In this document: positions 32,822 to 39,165 of the stretch, in pieces
How positions within the stretch are numbered: position 1 is the stretch's first letter
How the letters are laid out: every line of letters begins with the position of its first letter
Assembly (NCBI GenBank): GCA_021825365.1
Contig: JAKAHR010000028.1
Span: forward strand, 1 to 47,299
DNA length: 47,299 nt
Direction: 5' to 3'
Source of the DNA: Nitrospirota bacterium
GTDB lineage: Bacteria; Nitrospirota; Thermodesulfovibrionia; Thermodesulfovibrionales; UBA6898
Translations under genes and position numbers: made by a program
Notes under the pieces: model-generated
The model's database searches: none
Seen by the model: the letters and a program-made list of their open reading frames with translations, nothing else
Told to the model about the DNA's origin: nothing

Positions 32822-33607
32822 TTACATCCCCGCATCCTTCAGGGCGCGTCCGCAGGGGCATGCCGGTGTTGTCGTATCCTGCATGAAGAAGGAACTCAGG
32901 AGATCCCTGATCTTGTCCATCGACGACCGCATCGTCCCGATCACCTCCGAGACAGTGAGCCTCCCGTCGGAAATGCCCGCCGCACGGTTGGTGACGACGG
33001 AGAGAGAGGCGAAACACATCTCGAGTTCGCGTGCAAGTACCGTCTCGGGCATGGCGGTCATGCCGACCATGTCCGCTCCCCATGCTGCGTATGTCCTGAT
33101 CTCTGCGGCTGTCTCAAGACGCGGACCGTTTACGCAGATGTAGGTCCCCGCGGGGATGATATCGATACCCGTCCGGCGAGCCGCCTCCAGGAGCAGCTGT
33201 CGCAGGTCAGGGCAGAAGGGATCGGTGAAGTCGATATGGACGACCTCATCCTTGTCGTAGAAGGTCGCCTCCCTGCCGGAGGTCATGTCCATGACCTGAT
33301 CGGGAAGGGCGATGGCCCCGGGTATCATGTCCCGGCTTATCCCGCCCGAGGCCCCGACAGAGAGTATCCGCCTGACCCCCAGTTCCCTGAAGCCCCAGAG
33401 ATTGGCCCTGTAGTTGATCCGGTGAGGCTGTATGGTATGCCCTGCGCCGTGCCTTGGAAGGAAGGCCACTTCTCTTCCTGAAATAATGCCGAGGCTGTAG
33501 AGGCCGGAAGGATCTCCGTAGGGAGTGGCGACAGAGACGGATTCAGTTATCTCAAGGCCGGGTATCCCGGAAAGACCGCTTCCACCGACTACCCCCCATA
33601 AGGGCAT
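32822..33607 (-). CDS. mtnP: Methylthioadenosine/methylthioinosine phosphorylase (PNP family 2)
   Basis: A 261-residue trimeric-type purine nucleoside phosphorylase that splits methylthioadenosine, or its inosine form, with phosphate for methionine salvage. It has the phosphate-binding start VVGGSGLSGIPG, RHGAGHTIQPHRINYRANLWG, VGASGGI, the base-binding NGPRLETAAEIR, and GMTAMPET. The residues around the base site resemble the methylthioinosine group as much as the adenosine group, so the exact substrate is open. The C-terminus has a CPCG pair. It is 32 nt upstream of the NtrC-type regulator. Confidence 0.85.
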   Translation of the reverse strand: MPLWGVVGGSGLSGIPGLEITESVSVATPYGDPSGLYSLGIISGREVAFLPRHGAGHTIQPHRINYRANLWGFRELGVRRILSVGASGGISRDMIPGAIALPDQVMDMTSGREATFYDKDEVVHIDFTDPFCPDLRQLLLEAARRTGIDIIPAGTYICVNGPRLETAAEIRTYAAWGADMVGMTAMPETVLARELEMCFASLSVVTNRAAGISDGRLTVSEVIGTMRSSMDKIRDLLSSFFMQDTTTPACPCGRALKDAGM

Positions 33608-33644
33608 ATCTGCCTCCTCCAGAACGTGATTGAACGGAACAGAG

Positions 33645-33653
33645 TGGTATAAT
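33645..33653 (+). promoter_or_regulatory. Extended -10 promoter of tldD
   Basis: TGGTATAAT: perfect TATAAT (33648-33653) with the TGn extension. Predicted start near 33660. The leader of about 88 nt holds two small hairpins: GCGGC/GCCGC (33676-33695) and CCCCTC/GAGGGG (33706-33723). Confidence 0.55.
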
Positions 33654-33660
33654 AGCTACC

Positions 33661-33690
33661 ATTATAGGTAATTGAGCGGCCTAATGTGAA
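33661..33690 (-). promoter_or_regulatory. Promoter of mtnP
   Basis: Minus strand: TTCACA (33690-33685, 5 of 6), 18-nt spacer, perfect TATAAT (33666-33661). The predicted start is near 33654, which lies inside the opposing tldD promoter. Confidence 0.5.
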
Positions 33691-33747
33691 GCCGCCTATC
33701 CCATGCCCCTCCTTGACGAGGGGCTGATTCCTACGGAGAGGTACCAT

Positions 33748-35133
33748 ATGCTCGATGCGGGACTCCTCGCTGATGTGATCAGGAAGACCCTTTCCCGGGG
33801 CGGTGATTATGCCGACGTTTACGTGGAGGACCGCAGACAGACTGCCCTCGTCCTTGAGGACGGCAGGCTTGAAAAGGTGATCAGCGGGACCGAGTCAGGC
33901 GTGGGGATCAGACTGCTGTACGGCGGCAGGACCGCTTACGCCTTCAGCAATGATCTTGCCCCCGAGTCGCTCCTTGCCGCAGCCTCCGAGGTCAGCCGGG
34001 CGACTGCCGGAGGGACGGGACCCATGACCCTTGACCTCAGGACCGTACGGCCTGAGGTCGATTACGCGATCCGTCTTGCCCCTGCCCGGGTCCCTGTGGG
34101 GAGAAAGATCGGCCTGGTGAGAAAGGCGGACGCCGCCGCCCGGAAGCTTGACGCCCGAATCAGGCAGGTGAGCGCCGTATATCGGGACACGGCCCAGAAC
34201 ATTCAGATCGCAACGTCAGACGGTACCCTTGCCGGTGATGACCGCGTCTATACGACCGCTATTGTTCATGTGGTCGCCGCGTCTGATGATAGTATCCAGA
34301 CCGGCTATGAATCAGCCGGGGGGTTCATCGGCTTCGAACTCTTCGAAGAAAACGACATGGAGGAACTCGGCCTCAGGGCCGTCCGGCGGGCGATCATGAT
34401 GCTGACGGCGCGCAAGGCGCCCGGCGGAAGGATGCCGGTCGTCATATCGTCTGCGGCCGGTGGCACTATGATCCATGAGGCGATCGGGCACGGTCTGGAG
34501 GCTGACTTGGCCCAGCAGGGCCTTTCTGTCTTTTCATCCAGAATCGGCAGTCAGGTTGCATCTCCTTTTATTACGGTTATCGATGACTCTACCCTCCCGG
34601 GGAAACGCGGTTCTTTCCGGTTTGACGATGAAGGGACACAGTCCCGGCGCACGGTGCTCGTTGACAGGGGGATCCTGAAGAGTTACATGTATGACCGGCT
34701 GTCAGCCGCAAAAGACGGGGCAGCCTCAACGGGAAACGGCAGGAGAGAGTCCTACCGGCACAGGCCCATACCGCGGATGACCAACACCTTTATCGACAGG
34801 GGAGAGACCCCCCCGGAGTCCATCCTCTCTTCCCTCGGGAAAGGGCTCCTGGTGGAAAAGATGGGCGGAGGGCAGGTGAATACGGTTACTGGTGATTTTG
34901 TTTTTGACGTTCAGGAGGGATACCTCATAGAGGGTGGGGCAAAGGGGGAGCCTGTCAGGGGAGCTACTCTTTCCGGCAACGGTCCTGCCGTGCTGATGTC
35001 CATCGACATGGTCGGCAGCGACCTTGGTTTTTCGATCGGCACCTGCGGGAAAGATGCTCAGGGGGTGCCCGTGTCCGATGCCATGCCGACGGTACGGCTA
35101 CCCGAAATCGTTGTAGGCGGATCGTACGGCTGA
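33748..35133 (+). CDS. tldD: TldD/PmbA family metalloprotease, TldD type
   Basis: A 461-residue protein (start ATG 33748, with GGAGAGG 6 nt upstream; an in-frame ATG at 33703 lies in a leader hairpin and lacks a ribosome site). The N-terminal fold has DYADVYVEDRRQTALVLEDGRLEKV. The zinc motif HEAIGHGLEADL (HExxxH) near residue 255 marks the catalytic TldD subunit rather than TldE/PmbA. TldD/TldE degrade small peptides and mature microcins in enteric bacteria. No tldE partner is present here, so it may act as a homodimer or pair with a gene elsewhere. Confidence 0.92.
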   Translation: MLDAGLLADVIRKTLSRGGDYADVYVEDRRQTALVLEDGRLEKVISGTESGVGIRLLYGGRTAYAFSNDLAPESLLAAASEVSRATAGGTGPMTLDLRTVRPEVDYAIRLAPARVPVGRKIGLVRKADAAARKLDARIRQVSAVYRDTAQNIQIATSDGTLAGDDRVYTTAIVHVVAASDDSIQTGYESAGGFIGFELFEENDMEELGLRAVRRAIMMLTARKAPGGRMPVVISSAAGGTMIHEAIGHGLEADLAQQGLSVFSSRIGSQVASPFITVIDDSTLPGKRGSFRFDDEGTQSRRTVLVDRGILKSYMYDRLSAAKDGAASTGNGRRESYRHRPIPRMTNTFIDRGETPPESILSSLGKGLLVEKMGGGQVNTVTGDFVFDVQEGYLIEGGAKGEPVRGATLSGNGPAVLMSIDMVGSDLGFSIGTCGKDAQGVPVSDAMPTVRLPEIVVGGSYG

Positions 35134-35235
35134 CCCTGTTTTTGGGTGTGTCGAAGAGGATACAACTGAGGATAATTGTCTACAGTTCTGATGACCTGGT
35201 TAACGGTCGGCCATTGATAATAAATAATAATTATA

Positions 35236-35251
35236 TGGCATATGATTTGCT
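35236..35251 (+). promoter_or_regulatory. Sigma-54 (-24/-12) promoter of lpxC
   Basis: TGGCATATGATTTGCT: the -24 TGGCA and -12 TTGCT elements with exact spacing (GG at 35237-35238, GC at 35249-35250). The predicted start is 35262, 8 nt before ATG 35270. The AT-rich 25 nt upstream could bend for IHF. No clear enhancer palindrome was found in the 35134-35235 gap. Confidence 0.55.
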
Positions 35252-35269
35252 TATCTTAAAGTTGTGATT

Positions 35270-36157
35270 ATGCGTTCGCAGCGTACAATAAAGACTGAGA
35301 TCAGCTTTGAGGGCATCGGACTTCATACGGGAAGATTTGCCCGGGTCACCCTGAAGCCCGCCCCGCGGGACTCCGGCGTTACCTTTGTCCGGACTGACAA
35401 GGACGTGGTGATCAAGGCGCATGTGGGGTCCGTTATCGACACCGCATTTGCCACGACCATCGGCCACAACGGGGTGAAGATACGGACCATCGAACATATG
35501 ATGGCAGCCCTTGCCGGCCTCGGCATCGACAATGTCAATGTCGAGATCTGCGGGCCCGAGATTCCGATCATGGACGGCAGTTCGACCGAGATTATCAGCA
35601 TCATACTGAAGGCCGGGATCGCAAAACAGGGGAAGAAGAGGCCCTACCTCAGGATCAGGCGGCCCATCATGTTCGAGGACGGACATTCGATGATCGCCGC
35701 GCTCCCCTATGAGGGCAGGCGTATAACCTACAGCATTTTCTTCAACCAGTACGGGTTTGGAGAACAGCGGATCAGTATGGACATTGACGAAGAGACCTTT
35801 GCGGCGGAGATTGCGCCTGCCAGGACCTTCGGGTTTCTCAAGGATATCGAGTACCTCAGGACAAATGGCTATGCAAAGGGCGGTTCCTTGGACAATGCGA
35901 TCATCTTCGGAGAAAACGGGGTGATGAACTCTTCGGGGCTGAGATTCAAGGATGAATTTGTCAGGCATAAAGTCCTTGATTCTATTGGAGATTTGTCGAT
36001 CCTTGGATTTCCGATCTACGGCCATGTGGTAGCCAGCAAGTCAGGACACGCGACGAACATCAAATTCCTGAAGAAGCTCCTGGCCCATCCCGACTCTTGG
36101 GACGTTATCATGGAAGAGAAGAGCTCCCTGCGGCCTGTGCTGCAGATAAATACTTAA
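35270..36157 (+). CDS. lpxC: UDP-3-O-acyl-N-acetylglucosamine deacetylase
   Basis: The committed step of lipid A synthesis; a zinc enzyme. The 295-residue protein has FEGIGLHTG, zinc ligand H in TIEHMMAALAGLGIDN, EIPIMDGSS, and ARTFGFLKD. The second zinc site HKVLDSIGDL (H and D) follows, then the catalytic histidine in SKSGHATN. The start is ATG 35270; GTG 35264 is 6 nt upstream in frame. No Shine-Dalgarno sequence precedes either, in keeping with a very short leader. It follows tldD by about 136 nt and seems separately transcribed from a sigma-54-type promoter. Confidence 0.95.
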   Translation: MRSQRTIKTEISFEGIGLHTGRFARVTLKPAPRDSGVTFVRTDKDVVIKAHVGSVIDTAFATTIGHNGVKIRTIEHMMAALAGLGIDNVNVEICGPEIPIMDGSSTEIISIILKAGIAKQGKKRPYLRIRRPIMFEDGHSMIAALPYEGRRITYSIFFNQYGFGEQRISMDIDEETFAAEIAPARTFGFLKDIEYLRTNGYAKGGSLDNAIIFGENGVMNSSGLRFKDEFVRHKVLDSIGDLSILGFPIYGHVVASKSGHATNIKFLKKLLAHPDSWDVIMEEKSSLRPVLQINT

Positions 36158-36223
36158 AAATCAGCCAGTTACGTTTGTCCCAAAAATATTCCCCAAAATC
36201 TTCTCATTTGTGATACTATACGT

Positions 36224-36258
36224 AAAAAAAGAGGCTGGAGAATGACGGTTCCCCAGCC
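36224..36258 (-). terminator. Intrinsic terminator after the H1-like peptide gene
   Basis: On the minus strand GGCTGG-G-GAA, loop of 6, TTC-T-CCAGCC (36258-36233; one mismatch), then CTC and seven T (36230-36224). It lies 24 nt downstream of the peptide stop. On the plus strand the same hairpin could end lpxC, but without a T-run. Confidence 0.8.
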
Positions 36259-36281
36259 CTGAGAAAATTGTTCGGGTTAAC

Positions 36282-36365
36282 TTATTTCTTCTTCTTCGCG
36301 GCGGCCTTCTTCGGGGCTGCCTTCTTCGCTGCCGGCTTCTTTGCTGCTGCTTTCTTAACTGCCAT
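36282..36365 (-). CDS. 27-residue lysine/alanine-rich histone H1-like peptide
   Basis: An uninterrupted small gene, ATG 36365 to TAA 36282. The peptide contains only M, V, A, K and P: it starts MAVKKAAAKKPAAKK and ends KKAAAKKKK. It has no acidic residue and is about half lysine, like the tails of histone H1 and bacterial H1-like proteins that bind and compact DNA. A GGTGG ribosome site lies 8-9 nt upstream and a clear terminator follows, so it is built as a real gene. It is 45 nt after the winged-helix gene, and the two are probably cotranscribed. The function is inferred from composition only. Confidence 0.72.
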   Translation of the reverse strand: MAVKKAAAKKPAAKKAAPKKAAAKKKK

Positions 36366-36410
36366 TGTATTCACCACCTTTCCATCCCCAGCAAGCCGGG
36401 GAAGATGAAA

Positions 36411-36977
36411 TTAAAGCTTCCCCATCAGGAGAATCTTGTTGCCTGACAGGAGCTTTTCGAGGTCAGCGTCGCCGCTGTCCCTCTTACCCTTAAACTCGCT
36501 TTCCTCCATAAAGGTCACATTAATCTTCTTGCTGAATTTATCCTCAATATCCTTGAACCCTTCCACGTTCAGCGAGGCTGGGCCGACCATGAAAAGGTCG
36601 ACCTTTTCAGCGTCTTCGCTTTCAGCAAACTGTCCGTAGATAAAAGCTATCTTCACTACCGTAGTCTTCAGGAGGGCCTTCAGGGCCCCGGGTATGCCGA
36701 GGGACTTGGCTATGAGGCTCTTCAACTCGGAATACAGGGGTGATTTCTTTTCCGCCTGAAAATATTTGAGGTTTGCGACCTTCTTGCTCGTGAGAATCCC
36801 CATCTTTTCGAGATTGTCCAGCTCGCGCTTCACGCCGGAAGGATTCTTCCTTAGCAGGGTGGCGATCTCGCGCACGTAGAATCTTTCTTCAGGGTTATTC
36901 AACAGAAGTGCGAGCAGGTCAGCCCGGATCGCCGAGGAGAACAAACTTTTGAGTGTATCTCGTGCCTGTTTACTCAT
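36411..36977 (-). CDS. Winged-helix regulator with degenerate nucleotidyltransferase-like domain
   Basis: A 188-residue protein. Residues 8-75 are an ArsR-like winged helix (SSAIRADLLALLLNNPEERFYVREIATLLRKNPSGVKRELDNLEKMGILTSKK). Residues 105-188 keep the pattern of an MNT-type nucleotidyltransferase domain. The usual GSxARGExxxxSDIDL metal motif is reduced to YGQFAESEDAEKVDLFMVG, so catalysis is doubtful. Such fusions are usually annotated as transcriptional regulators or antitoxin-like. It is nearly leaderless: the predicted start is 4 nt before the ATG and there is no ribosome site. It precedes the H1-like peptide gene. Confidence 0.75.
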   Translation of the reverse strand: MSKQARDTLKSLFSSAIRADLLALLLNNPEERFYVREIATLLRKNPSGVKRELDNLEKMGILTSKKVANLKYFQAEKKSPLYSELKSLIAKSLGIPGALKALLKTTVVKIAFIYGQFAESEDAEKVDLFMVGPASLNVEGFKDIEDKFSKKINVTFMEESEFKGKRDSGDADLEKLLSGNKILLMGKL

Positions 36978-37381
36978 GCTGTTTATACTTATACAACAGA
37001 CTTGTGGGTCTTGTCAACAAAAAAATTACATTGAGCTACATTTTTTTTAGAATATGAAACAGACCACGATATGTTAATGAACATACCTTATAAGACTTTT
37101 GTACAGACTATCCTCTCTTTGAAACAGATAAGTCTATCCAGGTACGGGTCGCACGCGCCAGAGATACATCCGTTTCAGACGGTAAACGGAAGATGATAAC
37201 TTTGATATAGTCGATTCGGTGGCAGAAACAGAAGGACCGCAATAGTGATGTATCCTGATTTGAAATGATAATTCCGTTGGGACGCCGAGAACATGCTGCG
37301 AAAAAGATTCATGAAAGACCTTCTGTCCGGGAAGACATAGACAGCACCCCTTGTGCTGAGATCAGGCTGCAGAAATCTGCT
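36978..37381. other. Non-coding gap between the winged-helix gene and nfo
   Basis: About 400 nt, more AT-rich than its surroundings. It contains the promoter and repeats at 36988-37042 and an inverted repeat CCGTTT-N8-AAACGG near 37169-37188. No reading frame with recognisable features was seen on either strand, and no U-run terminator was found for nfo. Confidence 0.4.
36988..37017 (-). promoter_or_regulatory. Promoter of the winged-helix/H1-like pair
   Basis: Minus strand: perfect TTGACA (37017-37012), 18-nt spacer, TATAAG (36993-36988). The predicted start, 36981, is 4 nt before ATG 36977. Two direct repeats AATGTA spaced 10 nt apart (37027-37042) lie just upstream of the -35 box and could bind a regulator on one face. 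Confidence 0.6.
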
Positions 37382-38233
37382 CTATCCGGGGGGATGGGTC
37401 AATCCTCTCACCCGGGCAAGGTTGAGGGGATCGTCCTCATCCGTTTTTTTCGGGGTCTCCAGGATCAGCGGGATTCCCCTGAAGAACTCGTGCCTGACGA
37501 TCCTCCTCATGCCTTCCATCCCGATCCTGCCCTGGCCGATGTGTTCATGACGATCAAGTCCGGAACCAAGACCGCCTTTGGAGTCATTCAGGTGGATTAA
37601 CCTCAGCCGTTGCCTGGTGATATTCCTTTCTATTGCTGCCGACAGGCGGTATATCCCTTTCTCAGAGGAGAGATCATAACCGGCTGCAAAGGCATGACAG
37701 GTGTCCAGACACATACCGCCGATCAGGCGGCCGGTGACAGCGTCGATTATCCCGCCTATGTCCTCGATGGCGGATGTTATGTCCCCGCGCTCTCCGGCGG
37801 TGTTTTCCAGCAGGAGTCCTGCCTTCCACGTGCCGCGCACTCCTATCTCCCGCAGGCTGTCAATTGCTCTGGCCCTGGCAATTCGGGGTTCTTCCCCGGA
37901 GGCGCTCCCGGTATGGATTATCACGAAGTCGGCGCCGATACTGTCGGCTGCGTCCAGTTCCAGAACCGTCATGTCGATCGAGCGCTTCTTCAGGTCAGGG
38001 CTCGATGAGGCAAGATTTATGAGATACGAGGTGTGGACGAAGACAGGGGAAAGGTCATATTCCTTTCTCAGGCGCCTGAACTGGGCGAGTTCCTCTTCAC
38101 TTCTTTCCCTGACCGCCCATACCCTCGGGTTGTGCGAAAAGATCTGCAGGGTGGTGCATCCGAGGGCATGGGCGCGCTCAAGACTGAGATGTATGCCGCC
38201 GGCTATGGACGTGTGAACCCCTACGCGATGCAT
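37382..38233 (-). CDS. nfo: Endonuclease IV (AP endonuclease)
   Basis: A 283-residue TIM-barrel enzyme with a trinuclear zinc site that cuts DNA 5' to abasic sites in base excision repair. It has GVHTSIAGG, FVHTSYLINLAS, FVIIHTGSASG, the glutamate motif LLLENTAGERG, CLDTCHAFAAGYD, HLNDSKGGLGSGLDRHEHIGQG and PLILETPK. The length matches E. coli Nfo (285). ATG 38233 is 18 nt after the small zinc-protein gene. It is third in an operon with a predicted CRP-like site, which would place DNA repair under redox or nutrient control. Confidence 0.96.
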   Translation of the reverse strand: MHRVGVHTSIAGGIHLSLERAHALGCTTLQIFSHNPRVWAVRERSEEELAQFRRLRKEYDLSPVFVHTSYLINLASSSPDLKKRSIDMTVLELDAADSIGADFVIIHTGSASGEEPRIARARAIDSLREIGVRGTWKAGLLLENTAGERGDITSAIEDIGGIIDAVTGRLIGGMCLDTCHAFAAGYDLSSEKGIYRLSAAIERNITRQRLRLIHLNDSKGGLGSGLDRHEHIGQGRIGMEGMRRIVRHEFFRGIPLILETPKKTDEDDPLNLARVRGLTHPPG

Positions 38234-38251
38234 GCGTATAAGGGTAGCACA

Positions 38252-38380
38252 TCAGTGGCCGCCGTGGATAAGAACCGGCAGACATCTCACACAGACAAAC
38301 TTGTCGGCCCCTTCGTGCCTGCACGGCAGGAGGACCCGTTCTTTCTCGGAAGCGCCGCAGACAAAGCATTTTGCTGTCAT
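38252..38380 (-). CDS. 42-residue zinc-finger protein with two CxxC motifs
   Basis: A small gene from ATG 38380 to TGA 38252. It has CFVCG at residues 5-9, a further cysteine and histidine in LLPCRHEG, then FVCVRCLPVLIHGGH. Two CxxC pairs about 20 residues apart suggest a zinc ribbon or a small Fe-S/rubredoxin-like knuckle. A GGAGG site lies upstream. It sits 4 nt after the DUF1858 gene and 18 nt before nfo, so all three are one operon. The function is unknown. Confidence 0.72.
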   Translation of the reverse strand: MTAKCFVCGASEKERVLLPCRHEGADKFVCVRCLPVLIHGGH

Positions 38381-38384
38381 TTCT

Positions 38385-38597
38385 TCATTCCTCCGCTGTA
38401 TTGATTTCTTTGATGATAGTCTCCGGATCGAGGTTGTGCATCATCGACCCGAAGGAGATGGACTCCATGTTGATTCCCGGACAGGTGAAACAGCCGCCGC
38501 CGAAGTATTTCTGGATTACGTCCTTTGCCTTCGGACGCTCCCTGATCACATCGCCTATGATAGAGTCTTTGGTCACCGCCTTTTTCGTCGCATTCAT
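38385..38597 (-). CDS. DUF1858 domain protein
   Basis: A 70-residue protein of the DUF1858 family (ITKDSIIGDVIRERPKAKDVIQKYFGGGCFTCPGINMESISFG). The family signature is a helix-loop with a conserved CxxC (GGGCFTCPG), found alone or fused to hydroxylamine reductase-like and hybrid-cluster proteins in anaerobes. It may bind a metal or sense redox state. ATG 38597 has AAGGAGGAA upstream. It is first gene of the DUF1858-zinc protein-nfo operon and lies behind a predicted class II CRP/FNR-type site. Confidence 0.85.
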   Translation of the reverse strand: MNATKKAVTKDSIIGDVIRERPKAKDVIQKYFGGGCFTCPGINMESISFGSMMHNLDPETIIKEINTAEE

Positions 38598-38634
38598 CGT
38601 ATTCCTCCTTGGTGTCGTCCTGGTTTCTGTACTC

Positions 38635-38640
38635 AGTATA
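38635..38640 (-). promoter_or_regulatory. -10 box of the DUF1858-nfo operon
   Basis: Minus strand TATACT (38640-38635) with no recognisable -35, as expected for an activator-dependent promoter. The predicted start is 38628. Confidence 0.5.
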
Positions 38641-38699
38641 GCCTGCGGCCGCGGAGATTCATATGACGGGAATCATAACGGGAAAGGCCTGCGGCCGCG
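38641..38699. repeat. Pair of 13-bp direct repeats
   Basis: GCCTGCGGCCGCG occurs at 38641-38653 and 38687-38699, flanking the CRP-type site. The second copy is also part of a hairpin CCTGCG-GCCG-CGCAGG (38688-38703). The GC-rich character contrasts with the site between them. Confidence 0.6.
38662..38677. promoter_or_regulatory. CRP/FNR-type site TATGA-N6-TCATA (copy 1)
   Basis: A perfect 5-bp inverted repeat with 6-nt centre (TATGA-CGGGAA-TCATA). Its centre lies at -41.5 from the predicted start of the DUF1858 operon, the standard class II activator position. It shares both half-sites with the copy at 39090-39105. Confidence 0.6.
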
Positions 38700-38714
38700 C
38701 AGGAACATTTTCTG

Positions 38715-38743
38715 TTGTTCGCCGCGACGATACCCGCTATAAT
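38715..38743 (+). promoter_or_regulatory. Promoter of the DHp-like gene
   Basis: TTGTTC (38715-38720, 3 of 6), 17-nt spacer, perfect TATAAT (38738-38743). The predicted start is near 38750, 57 nt before ATG 38807. Confidence 0.5.
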
Positions 38744-38806
38744 TCCTGTAGGACATGGTCCTATCGCATGCGCGATCCCGCTTCTGCTGATGGAGGAAGA
38801 TATAGT

Positions 38807-39022
38807 ATGACCGACAGGAAAAGTGCACTGGAGGAGATATCCAATCAGATGAGCGACCATATCGTGGCTGTCAAGGGCACGCTGGAACTGGTGGACGCAT
38901 CGGTTGCAGAGGATGACCTGCACGACCTCCTGCTCAAGGCCATCGACAGGATGGACGTTATCCAGCGATTGGCAGGAGAAATGTTCGCAGCCTTCAGACA
39001 GTATCTCGAAAAGAATGGATGA
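38807..39022 (+). CDS. 71-residue protein resembling an isolated histidine-kinase DHp hairpin
   Basis: ATG 38807 has a GGAGGAAG ribosome site; the longer upstream reading crosses the promoter and is rejected. The sequence is two amphipathic helices. The first, EEISNQMSDHIVAVKGTLELVD, resembles the H-box helix of HisKA kinases (a histidine followed by a GxxELL-like segment). The second, LHDLLLKAIDRMDVIQRLAGEMFAAFRQYL, resembles the second DHp helix. There is no ATPase domain, so it cannot phosphorylate itself. It could be a phosphotransfer protein or a decoy dimeriser, or just a coiled-coil protein with chance similarity. Confidence 0.6.
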   Translation: MTDRKSALEEISNQMSDHIVAVKGTLELVDASVAEDDLHDLLLKAIDRMDVIQRLAGEMFAAFRQYLEKNG

Positions 39023-39089
39023 AGGGTACGGGGGATGCCCCCCGGGCCATTCATCAGTTGCACCGTCATTATTATGATGGGCTCCTCCG

Positions 39090-39105
39090 TATGACTCCAG
39101 TCATA
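39090..39105. promoter_or_regulatory. CRP/FNR-type site TATGA-N6-TCATA (copy 2)
   Basis: TATGA-CTCCAG-TCATA. The centre (39097.5) is exactly -41.5 from the start predicted by the -10 box TAGACT (39127-39132; start 39139) of the oxidase-like gene. Confidence 0.6.
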
Positions 39106-39126
39106 GAATCAGAATCACTACTGAGA

Positions 39127-39132
39127 TAGACT
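39127..39132 (+). promoter_or_regulatory. -10 box of the heme-copper-oxidase-like gene
   Basis: TAGACT, 4 of 6 matches, without a -35 box. The predicted start is 39139, giving a 27-nt leader with an AGGAGGAA ribosome site. Confidence 0.45.
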
Positions 39133-39165
39133 GAATCAAAAATACAGTCTTCTCAGGAGGAAGCC

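Noticed and set aside
37265..37600. Open frame on the plus strand opposite nfo
   Set aside because: It is antisense to nfo and shows only composition-driven residues; no ribosome site or domain.
38663..38806. Longer N-terminus of the DHp-like protein
   Set aside because: It spans the CRP-type site and the TATAAT promoter; ATG 38807 has a strong ribosome site.
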